In this document: in pieces, positions 53,302 to 61,280 of the stretch | How positions within the stretch are numbered: the first letter of the stretch is position 1 | Layout of the letters: each line of letters begins with the position of its first letter | NCBI GenBank assembly: GCA_038246575.1 | Contig: JBBRVU010000001.1 | Coordinates: 1 to 64,000, forward strand | DNA length: 64,000 bases | Reading direction: 5' to 3' | Source of the DNA: JACCUZ01 sp038246575 | Lineage (GTDB): Bacteria; Actinomycetota; Actinomycetes; JACCUZ01 | Made by a program: the position numbers and the translations under genes | Notes under the pieces: generated by a model | What the model was told of the DNA's origin: nothing | Database searches by the model: none | What the model saw: the letters and a program-made list of their open reading frames with translations, nothing else

Positions 53302-53913
53302 TCAGGCCGGCGCGTCCGGCTGGGCGACTTCGAGCTGATCCAGCTGGTTCAGGTCAGCCGGGGTGGCATCCTCCAGGTCGTCGAACACGACCTGCTGGGC
53401 GGCCGCGATCCGGTCGTTCACGAGGTTGCTCAACGAGAACGCGATGGCACCTGTCTGCCGGACGGTCAGGTCGTCGACCAGTGGTTGCCGGGTGGAGGTG
53501 ATGGCGACCCCGTTGGCAGCTCCGTCGACATCCTGGGCGACGCCCACCAGGAACTGTTCCCGCGGGTTGGTCGCGGGGTCGGCGTAGTGGTCGCGCAGCT
53601 GGAACAGCACCTTGTGCCAGCTCAAGATGTCATCGTTCGGCTGCAGGGTCGTGAGGTCGTCCTCGTTGAGCATTGCCGTCGACGCACCGTCGGTGAAGCA
53701 GCGTGCGTACGACAGCAGCGCCGTCGTCCAGACGGCCTCGACCACCACGTCGTCGGGACCGCCGGCGACGGAGAGCTCAGCCACCAGTCGCTCGCAGCAT
53801 CGCAGGACCGTCTGCAGGTCCTCGAACGCCGCGGTGAGGCCTACCAGGGTCTCGGCGTGGGGGCTGTCCACACGCCGCAGCAAGGAAGGAATGTCTGTCG
53901 GTGTCGTGCTCAC
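53302..53913 (-). CDS. Uncharacterised protein between groEL and mntH
   Basis: A 203-aa soluble, acidic and helical protein of unknown function. The middle part (TALLSYARCFTDG ... SWHKVLFQLRDHYADP) resembles a widespread actinobacterial family with a YxRxF...HxxLxxLRDxHxA pattern, sometimes seen near phage- or plasmid-type genes; here the His positions are partly replaced. GTG 53913 is used since the upstream open frame lies within groEL. It sits 7 bp after groEL and 3 bp before mntH and so is almost surely in their operon. Its function cannot be inferred further. Confidence 0.6.
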   Translation of the reverse strand: MSTTPTDIPSLLRRVDSPHAETLVGLTAAFEDLQTVLRCCERLVAELSVAGGPDDVVVEAVWTTALLSYARCFTDGASTAMLNEDDLTTLQPNDDILSWHKVLFQLRDHYADPATNPREQFLVGVAQDVDGAANGVAITSTRQPLVDDLTVRQTGAIAFSLSNLVNDRIAAAQQVVFDDLEDATPADLNQLDQLEVAQPDAPA

Positions 53914-53920
53914 CGGCCGG

Positions 53921-55612
53921 TCACCCGACCGACGGTCCGAGGCCCAGCGACTGGGGCGTGCTCGAGTCCGGCGAGGGTTGGTGCAGTCCCTCGTCGAGCT
54001 CACCGAACTCGGTCATCAGCGCCCTGCTGCCACCCCAGGGCGTCTGCTCCTCGGCGATCAGGGTGTTGGTCGTGAGCAGCAGCCCGGCGACCGAGGCGCC
54101 GTTCTGTAGAGCCGAGCGACAGACCCGCAGCGGATCGATGATCCCCATGTCGATCATGTTGCCGTATCGGCCCTTGAGCGCGTCGAACCCGCCGTCGACA
54201 TCCATCTCGAGGACCTTGGCGACGACGTCGCGCCCGGAGTAGCCCGCGTTCGCAGCGATGAGGTATGTCGGCTCGGTCAGTGCTCGGCGCACGATCTCCA
54301 CGCCGATCTCGTAGTCGTCCTTGACGTCCAGCTCGTCCAGCGCGGGGGCTGCGTGGGCGAGCGCGACGCCACCCCCGGCCACGATGCCCTCTGCCATGGC
54401 TGCCCGCGTCGCCGAGAGCGCGTCCTCGACCCGGTGCTGAAGCTCCGCCAGCTCGGCGTTGGTCGGCGCCCCGACCTTGATCACGGCGACCTTGCCGGAC
54501 AGGGAACCGATGCGTTCGGTCAGCACGTCCTCGTCGATGCCGAAGGTCGCGCGCTCGAGCTCGGAGCGCAGCTGCGCGACGCGGAAGTCGATGTCGTCGA
54601 CCGAGCCCGCACCGTCGATGATGGCCGTCCGATCGGCGGTCACGCGCACCTGACGAGCTCGGCCGAGCTGCTCGACAGTCATGGACTGCAGACTGAAACC
54701 CGAGTGCTTGCTGACGACCTGGCCACCGGTGATGGTCGCGATGTCCTCGAGCTTGCGCAGTCGACGGTCACCGAAGCCGGGCGCCCTGGTCGCCACGCAG
54801 CGGAAGACGCCGTTGACGTGGTTGTGGACCAGCATGCTCAGCGCCGAGCCCTCGACGGTCTCGGCGATGATCACGAGCGGCTTGGGGTCCCGCATCACCT
54901 TGTCGAGCAGCGGCATCAGCTCCTGGACCTTGCTGATCTTCTCACTGCACAACAGGATGTAAGGATCGTCGAGGATCGCCTCGAGGCTCGCCGGGTGGGT
55001 CACGAGATACGGCGAGAGGTAGCCGTTGTCGTACTCGAAGCCTTCGACGAAGTCCACGCTCATCCCGAGAGTGGCCGACTCCTCCACGGTGACGATACCG
55101 CCGTCGCCCACCGTGTGCAGGGCCCTGGCCAGCACCGCACCCACCATGTCGTCGTCATTTGCCGAGATCGCGGCGACCCGGGCGTAGTCCTCCTCGGTCT
55201 CGACCGGGTGAGCGACCTTGTACAGATGCTCGACCAGCTTGGCGACAGCCATGTCGATGCCCCGCTTGACCAGGACCGGGTTTCCCCCCTTGTCGATGGC
55301 CTCCATGCCCTCGCGGATGATCGCCTGGGCCAGCACGGTGGCCGTGGTCGTGCCGTCGCCGACGATGTCGTTGGTCTTGATCGCAGCTTCCTTGACCAGC
55401 TGGGCTCCCATGTTCTCGAACTGGTCGCTCAGGTGGATCTCGCGCGCAATCGTCACACCGTCGTTGGTCACGACGGGCGAGCCGGTGATCTTCTCCAGCA
55501 CGACGTTGCGACCCTTGGGGCCAAGCGTGGACTTCACGGCCTCGGCGAGCTGGTTGACTCCGGACAGCAGCAGGGTTCTCGCGTCGTTGCCGAATCGAAG
55601 TTCCTTGGCCAT
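53921..55612 (-). CDS. GroEL-type chaperonin dedicated to the propane monooxygenase (MimG-like)
   Basis: A 563-aa Hsp60 subunit. ATP-binding motifs LGPKGRNVVLEK and GDGTTTATVLAQA are intact, as are the catalytic Asp regions near AISANDDDMVG. The C-terminal tail (HQPSPDSSTPQSLGLGPSVG) lacks the Gly-Gly-Met repeats of housekeeping GroELs, and no groES is adjacent. In actinobacterial propane monooxygenase loci a chaperonin in this place is needed for functional large hydroxylase, as shown for mimG-type genes. Here it follows the alcohol dehydrogenase by 36 bp with a strong GGAGGA site. It should fold the 61.3-62.9 kb hydroxylase. Confidence 0.93.
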   Translation of the reverse strand: MAKELRFGNDARTLLLSGVNQLAEAVKSTLGPKGRNVVLEKITGSPVVTNDGVTIAREIHLSDQFENMGAQLVKEAAIKTNDIVGDGTTTATVLAQAIIREGMEAIDKGGNPVLVKRGIDMAVAKLVEHLYKVAHPVETEEDYARVAAISANDDDMVGAVLARALHTVGDGGIVTVEESATLGMSVDFVEGFEYDNGYLSPYLVTHPASLEAILDDPYILLCSEKISKVQELMPLLDKVMRDPKPLVIIAETVEGSALSMLVHNHVNGVFRCVATRAPGFGDRRLRKLEDIATITGGQVVSKHSGFSLQSMTVEQLGRARQVRVTADRTAIIDGAGSVDDIDFRVAQLRSELERATFGIDEDVLTERIGSLSGKVAVIKVGAPTNAELAELQHRVEDALSATRAAMAEGIVAGGGVALAHAAPALDELDVKDDYEIGVEIVRRALTEPTYLIAANAGYSGRDVVAKVLEMDVDGGFDALKGRYGNMIDMGIIDPLRVCRSALQNGASVAGLLLTTNTLIAEEQTPWGGSRALMTEFGELDEGLHQPSPDSSTPQSLGLGPSVG

Positions 55613-55648
55613 CGGTCCTCCTACGTCGTGGGGATCGGGTGAGTTGCT

Positions 55649-56674
55649 CTAGGGCACGAGGATCGCTCGACCGCGCACCTTGCCGGCGTCGAGATCTCGC
55701 AGCGCGTCCTGCGCGGCGTCCAGCGGGTAGGTCTTGGTGTGCAAGGTGACCTTGCCGGCCTCGGCAAGGACCATCAGCTCGGCAAGCTCGTTGTAGGTGC
55801 CGACGATGTTGCCGATGATGTTGCGCTCGGTCGAGATAACGTCGAGCGTCGGGATGTGCAGCGTTCCTCCGTACCCGATGACGAAGTACGACCCGCCGGG
55901 GCGGGTCATCGCGAAGCCTTCGTTCTCGGCGCCACCCTCGGCGACGAAGTCGAGCACGACGTCCGCGCCGCCGCCGTCGGTCAGCTCGTGGACCGCGGCA
56001 ACCTGTCCCCCGTCAGCCACGACCGTGTGCTGCGCGCCGAGTTGCTCCGCGAGCTTGAGTGCCTCGGGGTTCTGGTCCACCACGACGATCCGGGTGGCGG
56101 TCAACGCACTCAGACACTGGATCCCGATGTGCCCGAGACCGCCGGCACCGATGAGCACGCAGGTCGTGCCCGGGTACAGAAGCGGGATCGCCTTGCGCAC
56201 CGCGTGGTAGGCGGTGATGCCAGCGTCGGCCAGGGCCGCGACGTCCTGGGGGCGGGTCGACGCGTCGAGCTTGACGCAGGCGCGGGCAGAGGTCAGCAGG
56301 TACTCCGCCATCCCTCCGTCGCTGTCCAGCCCGGGGAACGAGCTCTCACTGCAGTGCATGTCCTGACCCGCCCGACACGCGCGGCAGAGCCCGCACGTCG
56401 GGGTCGGGTGCAGGATCACGGTGTCCCCGACCGCCACGTTCGTGACGGCGGAGCCGATCTCGTGCACCCAGCCGGCGTTCTCGTGCCCGATCGTGTACGG
56501 GAGCTTGACCCCCATGGCCTCGGCCCACTGGCCTTCCATGATGTGCAGGTCGGTGCGGCAGACCCCCGCCCCGCCGATCTTCACCACAACGTCGAGCGGG
56601 CCCTTCACCGTGGGCTCCGGCACCTCCTCGACGACGGGCTGCTGGTGGTAGTCGTGAAGCCTGACGGCCTTCAT
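55649..56674 (-). CDS. Zinc-dependent NAD(P) alcohol dehydrogenase of the propane locus
   Basis: A 341-aa medium-chain alcohol dehydrogenase. Catalytic-zinc residues are in GVCRTDLH and GHENAGWV. Structural zinc cysteines are in TCGLCRACRAGQDMHC. The Rossmann motif is LIGAGGLGHIGIQ. In prm loci this position (prmE) holds an enzyme that oxidises propan-2-ol or downstream alcohols. Its start overlaps the DUF59 gene stop (ATGA), and GAGGAGG precedes it. Substrate is inferred from the pathway. Confidence 0.9.
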   Translation of the reverse strand: MKAVRLHDYHQQPVVEEVPEPTVKGPLDVVVKIGGAGVCRTDLHIMEGQWAEAMGVKLPYTIGHENAGWVHEIGSAVTNVAVGDTVILHPTPTCGLCRACRAGQDMHCSESSFPGLDSDGGMAEYLLTSARACVKLDASTRPQDVAALADAGITAYHAVRKAIPLLYPGTTCVLIGAGGLGHIGIQCLSALTATRIVVVDQNPEALKLAEQLGAQHTVVADGGQVAAVHELTDGGGADVVLDFVAEGGAENEGFAMTRPGGSYFVIGYGGTLHIPTLDVISTERNIIGNIVGTYNELAELMVLAEAGKVTLHTKTYPLDAAQDALRDLDAGKVRGRAILVP

Positions 56675-57372
56675 GTGTCCTCCTCGTCGAGGTTCCCGGT
56701 CGTTCCGTAGCGTTCGCGCAGCAAGCCACGACAGACGCCGCTGTTGGCCTCGGCGCTCACCCTGGTCAGCCGGGCTCGCCGCAGGTGCAGTGGAAGGGCC
56801 TGGACCCCGACGGCCGCGCCGGTGACGGAGTCGACCAGCAGCGGTGACTCGTCGCCACTCGGGAGTCCGAGCTCGGCCCGGCGGGCCCTGAGCCGCTCAC
56901 GGTCGGCCGTGGGCGGAGCATCTCCGAGCGTCAGGGTGGAGAGCTCGTCAGTCGTGCGACCTTGCGCGAGGAGCGGGCGGCACACACGATCTGTGCCCGC
57001 GAGCACCGCCTTCCGCACGAAGTCGGCGCGCAGGGCGTCCAGCTCGCCGATCGCCTCGCCTTCGAAGGACCGGACGAAGCCGGCCCGAGCTGCGACCCCG
57101 CCGTTGATGGCGTCCGACGCGAAGTGGTCCTCGAGGATCACCTCGGTGCGCTTCACGCCAGCGACACCACTGACGGCGTCATAGGCGTCTGCCACCATCA
57201 GGAAGGCGAAGTTGGGCGCGCAGAAGTACGTCGGCAGTCGCAGGTGGACGTCTGCGACGCCTTCCTCGGAGACGGTGCATGACGCCACGAACCCGAGCGA
57301 GGTCACTGGCTCGTCCAGTTCTGGGTCACGCACCGTCTCCAAGGCGGCGAGGACGCTGGCTGCGTCGGTCAC
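56671..57372 (-). CDS. DUF59/MIP18-type protein of the propane locus
   Basis: A 233-aa protein. Residues 5-100 form a DUF59/MIP18 (PaaD-like) metal-sulfur cluster assembly domain starting ALETVRDPELDEPVTSLGFV. The remaining 130 residues are specific to this gene class, with Cys residues in DRVCRPLLA and SGVCRGLLRE and no motif I know. It overlaps the genes on both sides by 4 bp. It may help to load iron into the hydroxylase or the reductase's 2Fe-2S centre; this is inference. Confidence 0.75.
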   Translation of the reverse strand: MTDAASVLAALETVRDPELDEPVTSLGFVASCTVSEEGVADVHLRLPTYFCAPNFAFLMVADAYDAVSGVAGVKRTEVILEDHFASDAINGGVAARAGFVRSFEGEAIGELDALRADFVRKAVLAGTDRVCRPLLAQGRTTDELSTLTLGDAPPTADRERLRARRAELGLPSGDESPLLVDSVTGAAVGVQALPLHLRRARLTRVSAEANSGVCRGLLRERYGTTGNLDEEDT

Positions 57373-58430
57373 ACCGTCGCCCCGGCTCCCTTGTCCACCA
57401 GGATCGCGTCGTCCGGCGCTGCCGGGGTGCCGGAACCCTTCAGCTGGAACTCAGCAGGGACGTCGATGCCGTACAGCTTCGCGGCGTTGAGACCCAAGAT
57501 CTTCCTCTTGGTGTCCGTGTTCACCCGCGGGTAGTCGGAGAACTCGTCGTTCGGGTAGTCCCAGTCGACGAATCCCTCGATCTGCCACTTCGGCTCCCAG
57601 ATCCCGTAGTCGCTCCCGAAGGTCATCTTGTCCTCGCCGACCCAGAACAGCAGCTCCCCCATCACCTTGGCGAAGAACTTGGGGCGGGCATGCATCAGAC
57701 CGCCGATCACGACCGACAGGCCCGCGTACACGTTGGGCTCCTGGGTGGCCATGAAGCAGAAGTCCTCGATCCGAGGCAGACCCACATGCTCGACGATGAA
57801 GTTCAGCTCCGGGAAGTCCGTCGCCGCGTGGTCCACGTCCGAGACATCGAACGCATCCTTGTCCAGTGGCCAGATCGTCGGGCCCTTGTGGACGTGGATG
57901 TTCTTGATGCCCAGCTCCTGGGACTTCTCCAGGAAGGTGTATGCCTCCTTGTCCTTCAGCGTCCAGCCGCGCGAGCCGTCCTTCCACTCGGCTGTGTAGA
58001 GCTTGACCCCGGTGGAGCCCCACCGCTTGACGTTGGCCTCGAACTCCTTGAGCCCGGCCGTTCCCTCACGGGGGTCCCACCGGGTGTTGACGATGAACTT
58101 CCCCGGGTGCTTCTCGGACAGGGCACCGTTGCGCTCTGTCGTGTTGAAGCCCTCCGTGTACCACTCCTTCAGGTAGGTCGGCTGGAAGACCGCCACGTCG
58201 ACATAGCCGTCGTCGAAGACGTCCTTCATCAGGTCCTGCTCCGAGTACTTCTGGAAGTGCTCGATCGTCCAGTGCGTCTCGGGTGGTCCCAACCCCTGGT
58301 AGGCGTGGAAGCACTCGATCCAACCCTTGGCGTACTGCTCATGGCCCTTCACCCAGTTCTGCGGACTTGCATCCCAGAAATGCATGTGGCTGTCGACTAC
58401 GAAGTACTTCTCGCCGTCCTTCTCGTACAC
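57369..58430 (-). CDS. Amidohydrolase-family protein of the propane monooxygenase locus
   Basis: A 353-aa TIM-barrel metal-dependent hydrolase of the amidohydrolase-2 (ACMSD-like) family. The metal ligands HxH are in VDSHMHFWD, further His ligands are in NIHVHKGPT and IVEHVGLP, and the final Asp is in TFGSDYGIWEPK. Proteins of this class occupy the same position in other propane/THF monooxygenase loci, but their reaction there is not known. GTG 58430 has GAGGAGGA before it and begins 64 bp after prmD. Hydrolysis or decarboxylation of a pathway by-product is possible. Confidence 0.85.
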   Translation of the reverse strand: MYEKDGEKYFVVDSHMHFWDASPQNWVKGHEQYAKGWIECFHAYQGLGPPETHWTIEHFQKYSEQDLMKDVFDDGYVDVAVFQPTYLKEWYTEGFNTTERNGALSEKHPGKFIVNTRWDPREGTAGLKEFEANVKRWGSTGVKLYTAEWKDGSRGWTLKDKEAYTFLEKSQELGIKNIHVHKGPTIWPLDKDAFDVSDVDHAATDFPELNFIVEHVGLPRIEDFCFMATQEPNVYAGLSVVIGGLMHARPKFFAKVMGELLFWVGEDKMTFGSDYGIWEPKWQIEGFVDWDYPNDEFSDYPRVNTDTKRKILGLNAAKLYGIDVPAEFQLKGSGTPAAPDDAILVDKGAGATV

Positions 58431-58494
58431 GTGTCCTCCTCGAATGGAATCGAATCGGTGCCAGCAGCTCGATCAGCGCGGTTCACGTTCTGCC

Positions 58495-58887
58495 TCAGTT
58501 CGAGGCCTTGAGGTCGAACCCGATGAACTCCGCCGCGTCCTCGGGATTCGCGAACATGATCGTCCGGTCGTCCTGGTGGATCATCCGGCCGTAGTGGGTC
58601 GACATGTTCTCCTCGAACTCTGCGGCGTCGTAGAAGCCCGGCTCCTCACCGAGAGCCTCGGAGATCTCGTCGAACACGAAGTCCATCCGGTTGACCGCGT
58701 CAACCCGGATCATCGACGGCAGCGGCGTGACAGTCACGCCCTGCTTCGACTTCATCACCTCTGCGACGACGACACCCACCTGGTTGTTCATCAGGGTGAC
58801 GCCACACATGTTGGAGGGGGTGTTGTCAGACTTGAACGCGCTTTCGGTAGTGGCGTACGTGGTCTTGGTCGACTGGTAACCCGTCAC
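58495..58887 (-). CDS. prmD: Propane monooxygenase coupling (effector) protein
   Basis: A 130-aa MmoB/DmpM-like regulatory protein. The family core is VGVVVAEVMKSKQGVTVTPLPSMIRVDAVNRMDF, followed by DEISEALGE. It binds the hydroxylase, controls access to the di-iron site and couples NADH use to hydroxylation. It carries no cofactor motif, as expected. The start overlaps the prmC stop as GTGA, so translation is coupled to the hydroxylase small subunit. Confidence 0.92.
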   Translation of the reverse strand: MTGYQSTKTTYATTESAFKSDNTPSNMCGVTLMNNQVGVVVAEVMKSKQGVTVTPLPSMIRVDAVNRMDFVFDEISEALGEEPGFYDAAEFEENMSTHYGRMIHQDDRTIMFANPEDAAEFIGFDLKASN

Positions 58888-60098
58888 TGTGTCAGCTCCT
58901 TCGGCACCTGCAGGCTGAGGTCATTGAGGATCCCGCTGAAGCGGCTCTTGGCCCGGTCCAGCCCGTCCTCGAACCGCGGTGGCTTGGCATCGGGCTGCGA
59001 CCACAGCGGCTGCAGCTCCCGGGCGGCGATGATGCAACGCGGCACCCAGGTCGAGAGCCAACCGTCCATGATCGTCGTGTTGTGAGCAGCGAACTCCTTG
59101 TCGGTGGTGAGCAGCTCGAACATCGCCACCGTGTAACGCAGGTCCCTCTGGGAGTAGTCGTGCTCCTCGGCACCCACGATCGTCGGCGTGACGAAGTCAC
59201 CGTTGCCCGGCGACGCCTGCTGCACCAGATGACTGCGGAAGAGCTCACCGACCAGCGGCTCGAAGACGACGTTGGCAGCAAAGATCGCCTCTGCCCAGTC
59301 GTCGATGCCGGTGAGCTGCTCGGCAACCCGCCGAACACCCTGCCAGGCCGCGTCGCTGTTCCAGGTCTCGATGTGGGCGGTGCCGTCGAAGTCCTCGATC
59401 TCCTCACTCAGGGTGAGGTTGTACAGCGCGAGGTCCTGAGCCGAGCGGATCCGGTGCATGCTGTTCACCGAGATGGCGTTGTTGTGCATGTTCGTGGGCG
59501 CGCGGCGCTGAGCGTTGGCGAACAGGTAGAGCCCGAGGCCGTGGTCGACGTGCATCCAGGCGCCGACATTGCGCTCGACGAACGTGATCCAGTTCCTGTT
59601 CCATTGTTCGAAGGCCTTGCTCGCCCGAGCCGTCTCGACGTTCTGCGTTACCTGACGGACCACGTTGGAGTTGTTGCGGTAGAGGGTGAGCTCCCACTCC
59701 TCGTTCGGGTCCCGGAACTCGTGCCAGCCGTGCGCCGGCCAGTCGTAGCCCTTGCCGCCGGACCCGGGGAACCGCTCCGGGACCGGTCGATCCGATCCCC
59801 AGGCTTTCAACGCCGTCCATTCAAGTGGATAGCCGCCGCGTCCGTCCGAGAACCCGTACAGCCAACCCTGGCTCAGGTAGTGGCGGGGGTCCGGCTGAAC
59901 CTCCACTGTGACGTCCTCGTAGTGGCTCTGCTTGCGCTTCTTCGGCGTGTAGTAGTTGTAGCTGCGCGCCGTCGAGTCGGGAAACACCTTGGCGCCTGCT
60001 TCGGCGTCGGTGAAGACCGGTTTGGGCAGGCTGCGCTCTTGCGTGACGGTCACGCCGGCTTCCGCCGTCGCCAACTTGCGTTCCTCGGTGTCGGTCAT
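58884..60098 (-). CDS. prmC: Propane monooxygenase hydroxylase small (beta) subunit
   Basis: A 404-aa beta subunit of the soluble di-iron monooxygenase hydroxylase (group 5 type). Recognisable regions are PKKRKQSHYEDVTVEVQPDPRHY, the helical core NWITFVERNVGAWMHVDHGLGLYLFANAQRRAPTN and FEPLVGELFRSHLVQ. It does not carry the iron ligands but supports the alpha subunit dimer. ATG 60098 lies 34 bp after prmB, with a modest GAGG site; an open extension upstream is probably not translated. It is a little longer than typical because of its N-terminal tail. Confidence 0.92.
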   Translation of the reverse strand: MTDTEERKLATAEAGVTVTQERSLPKPVFTDAEAGAKVFPDSTARSYNYYTPKKRKQSHYEDVTVEVQPDPRHYLSQGWLYGFSDGRGGYPLEWTALKAWGSDRPVPERFPGSGGKGYDWPAHGWHEFRDPNEEWELTLYRNNSNVVRQVTQNVETARASKAFEQWNRNWITFVERNVGAWMHVDHGLGLYLFANAQRRAPTNMHNNAISVNSMHRIRSAQDLALYNLTLSEEIEDFDGTAHIETWNSDAAWQGVRRVAEQLTGIDDWAEAIFAANVVFEPLVGELFRSHLVQQASPGNGDFVTPTIVGAEEHDYSQRDLRYTVAMFELLTTDKEFAAHNTTIMDGWLSTWVPRCIIAARELQPLWSQPDAKPPRFEDGLDRAKSRFSGILNDLSLQVPKELTQ

Positions 60099-60132
60099 GT
60101 CGGATCGGCCTCGCTTTCGCTGATCGTGAATG

Positions 60133-61173
60133 TCAGGTAGAGCCGGTGGTGGTGAACTTGTCGTAGTACACGTGCTTCTCGTCAACGCCGAGCGCGGTGA
60201 GCAGCTCCATAGCGGCCTCCACCATCGGCGGCGGTCCGCAGACATAGGCGTCTGCACCCGCGAGGACGGTCTCGTGACTCTTGATCACGTCGGTGATCAA
60301 GCCCACCTCGCCTTCCCATGGCTCGTCCTCGGAGGGCTCGGAGAGTGCTGGCACGAACCGGAAGTTGGGCAGGGTGTCCTCCAGGGCGAAGAGCTCCTTT
60401 TCGAAACAGAGGTCCCGGCGCCCGCGAGCCCCGTAGTAGTAGGTGGCCTTGCGGGTGCTGCCCTTCTCGGCCAGCGCTCGCAGCACGGACAGAATCGGTG
60501 CCATTCCGGCTCCGCCGCCGACGAAGACGAGATCGCTGTCCCGGCCGTCGCGCAGGGTGAAAACGCCGAACGGGCCGACGACGTCGAGCCGGTCACCCAC
60601 GTCGAGCCCCTCGTCAAGGAAGTGAGAGAACTTCCCGTCGGGGTAGCACCTGATGACGAACTCCAGCTGCCCCGACTCCTTGCTCGACGTGTTGGCCATC
60701 GAGAACGAGCGGGTCTCCTCGGTGCCCGGGATGGTGATGTCGATGTACTGGCCGGGAAAGTAGGCGATCTCCTGCGGCTCGACGAGCTTGAGGACGAGGT
60801 GGCGCATGTCGTGGGTGACGTGGTCCTTCGACACCACCTCGGCCACGGCCGTCTGGATCGGATGGCCGGACCGGATCATGTCCTCGTCGTAGTTGAGCAG
60901 TTCGATCGTCACGTCCTCATAGACGTGCGCGCGGCAGAGGAGGGTGAAGCCCTCGTCCTTCTCGAAGTCGGGCAGGGCGAACGTCGAGTAGCTGTCGAGC
61001 TCGATGTCCTCACCGTCGAGGACGAACGACTTGCATGCTGCGCACTGCCCTTCCTTGCAGCCGTGCATGAGCATCAGCCCCTGCTCGGCGGCCGCCCGGA
61101 GCACTGTCTGCTCCTCGTCGACCTCGATCTCGATGCCGACCGGCTCGAAGCGCACGAGGTGCTTGTCCGCCAT
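60133..61173 (-). CDS. prmB: Propane monooxygenase reductase (2Fe-2S/FAD)
   Basis: A 346-aa NADH:acceptor reductase. The N-terminal plant-type ferredoxin domain has C-x4-C-x2-C in GCKEGQCAACKSF and a fourth Cys in TLLCRAHV. The FAD domain shows RSFSMANTS, and the NAD domain shows GGGAGMAPILS with a terminal CGPPPMVEAA. It passes electrons from NADH to the hydroxylase. It begins about 108 bp after prmA, the largest gap inside the operon, with two stem-loops in between. GGAAAGG precedes the ATG. Confidence 0.95.
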   Translation of the reverse strand: MADKHLVRFEPVGIEIEVDEEQTVLRAAAEQGLMLMHGCKEGQCAACKSFVLDGEDIELDSYSTFALPDFEKDEGFTLLCRAHVYEDVTIELLNYDEDMIRSGHPIQTAVAEVVSKDHVTHDMRHLVLKLVEPQEIAYFPGQYIDITIPGTEETRSFSMANTSSKESGQLEFVIRCYPDGKFSHFLDEGLDVGDRLDVVGPFGVFTLRDGRDSDLVFVGGGAGMAPILSVLRALAEKGSTRKATYYYGARGRRDLCFEKELFALEDTLPNFRFVPALSEPSEDEPWEGEVGLITDVIKSHETVLAGADAYVCGPPPMVEAAMELLTALGVDEKHVYYDKFTTTGST

Positions 61174-61209
61174 CGCCTACCTTTCCGGTTGTCAGCAAGG
61201 GCCGGAAAG

Positions 61210-61274
61210 GGGGCCGGTCGACCGCGCTCGGCCGGCCCCTCCCCTGCCCAGGGCTCACCTGGTATTGCCAGGTG
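61210..61274 (-). promoter_or_regulatory. Two stem-loops between prmA and prmB
   Basis: GGGGCCGG and CCGGCCCC pair across 61210-61239. A perfect 7-bp hairpin (CACCTGG / CCAGGTG, loop TATTG) lies at 61256-61274 and overlaps the 3' end region of the prmA message before prmB. Neither has a U run, so processing, mRNA stabilisation or partial termination is more likely than a full stop. Confidence 0.55.
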
Positions 61275-61280
61275 GCGCCC

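Noticed and set aside
54353..55642. A 429-codon plus-strand frame opposite groEL.
   Set aside because: Antisense shadow rich in Asp/Val/Arg/His; the minus-strand GroEL is unambiguous.
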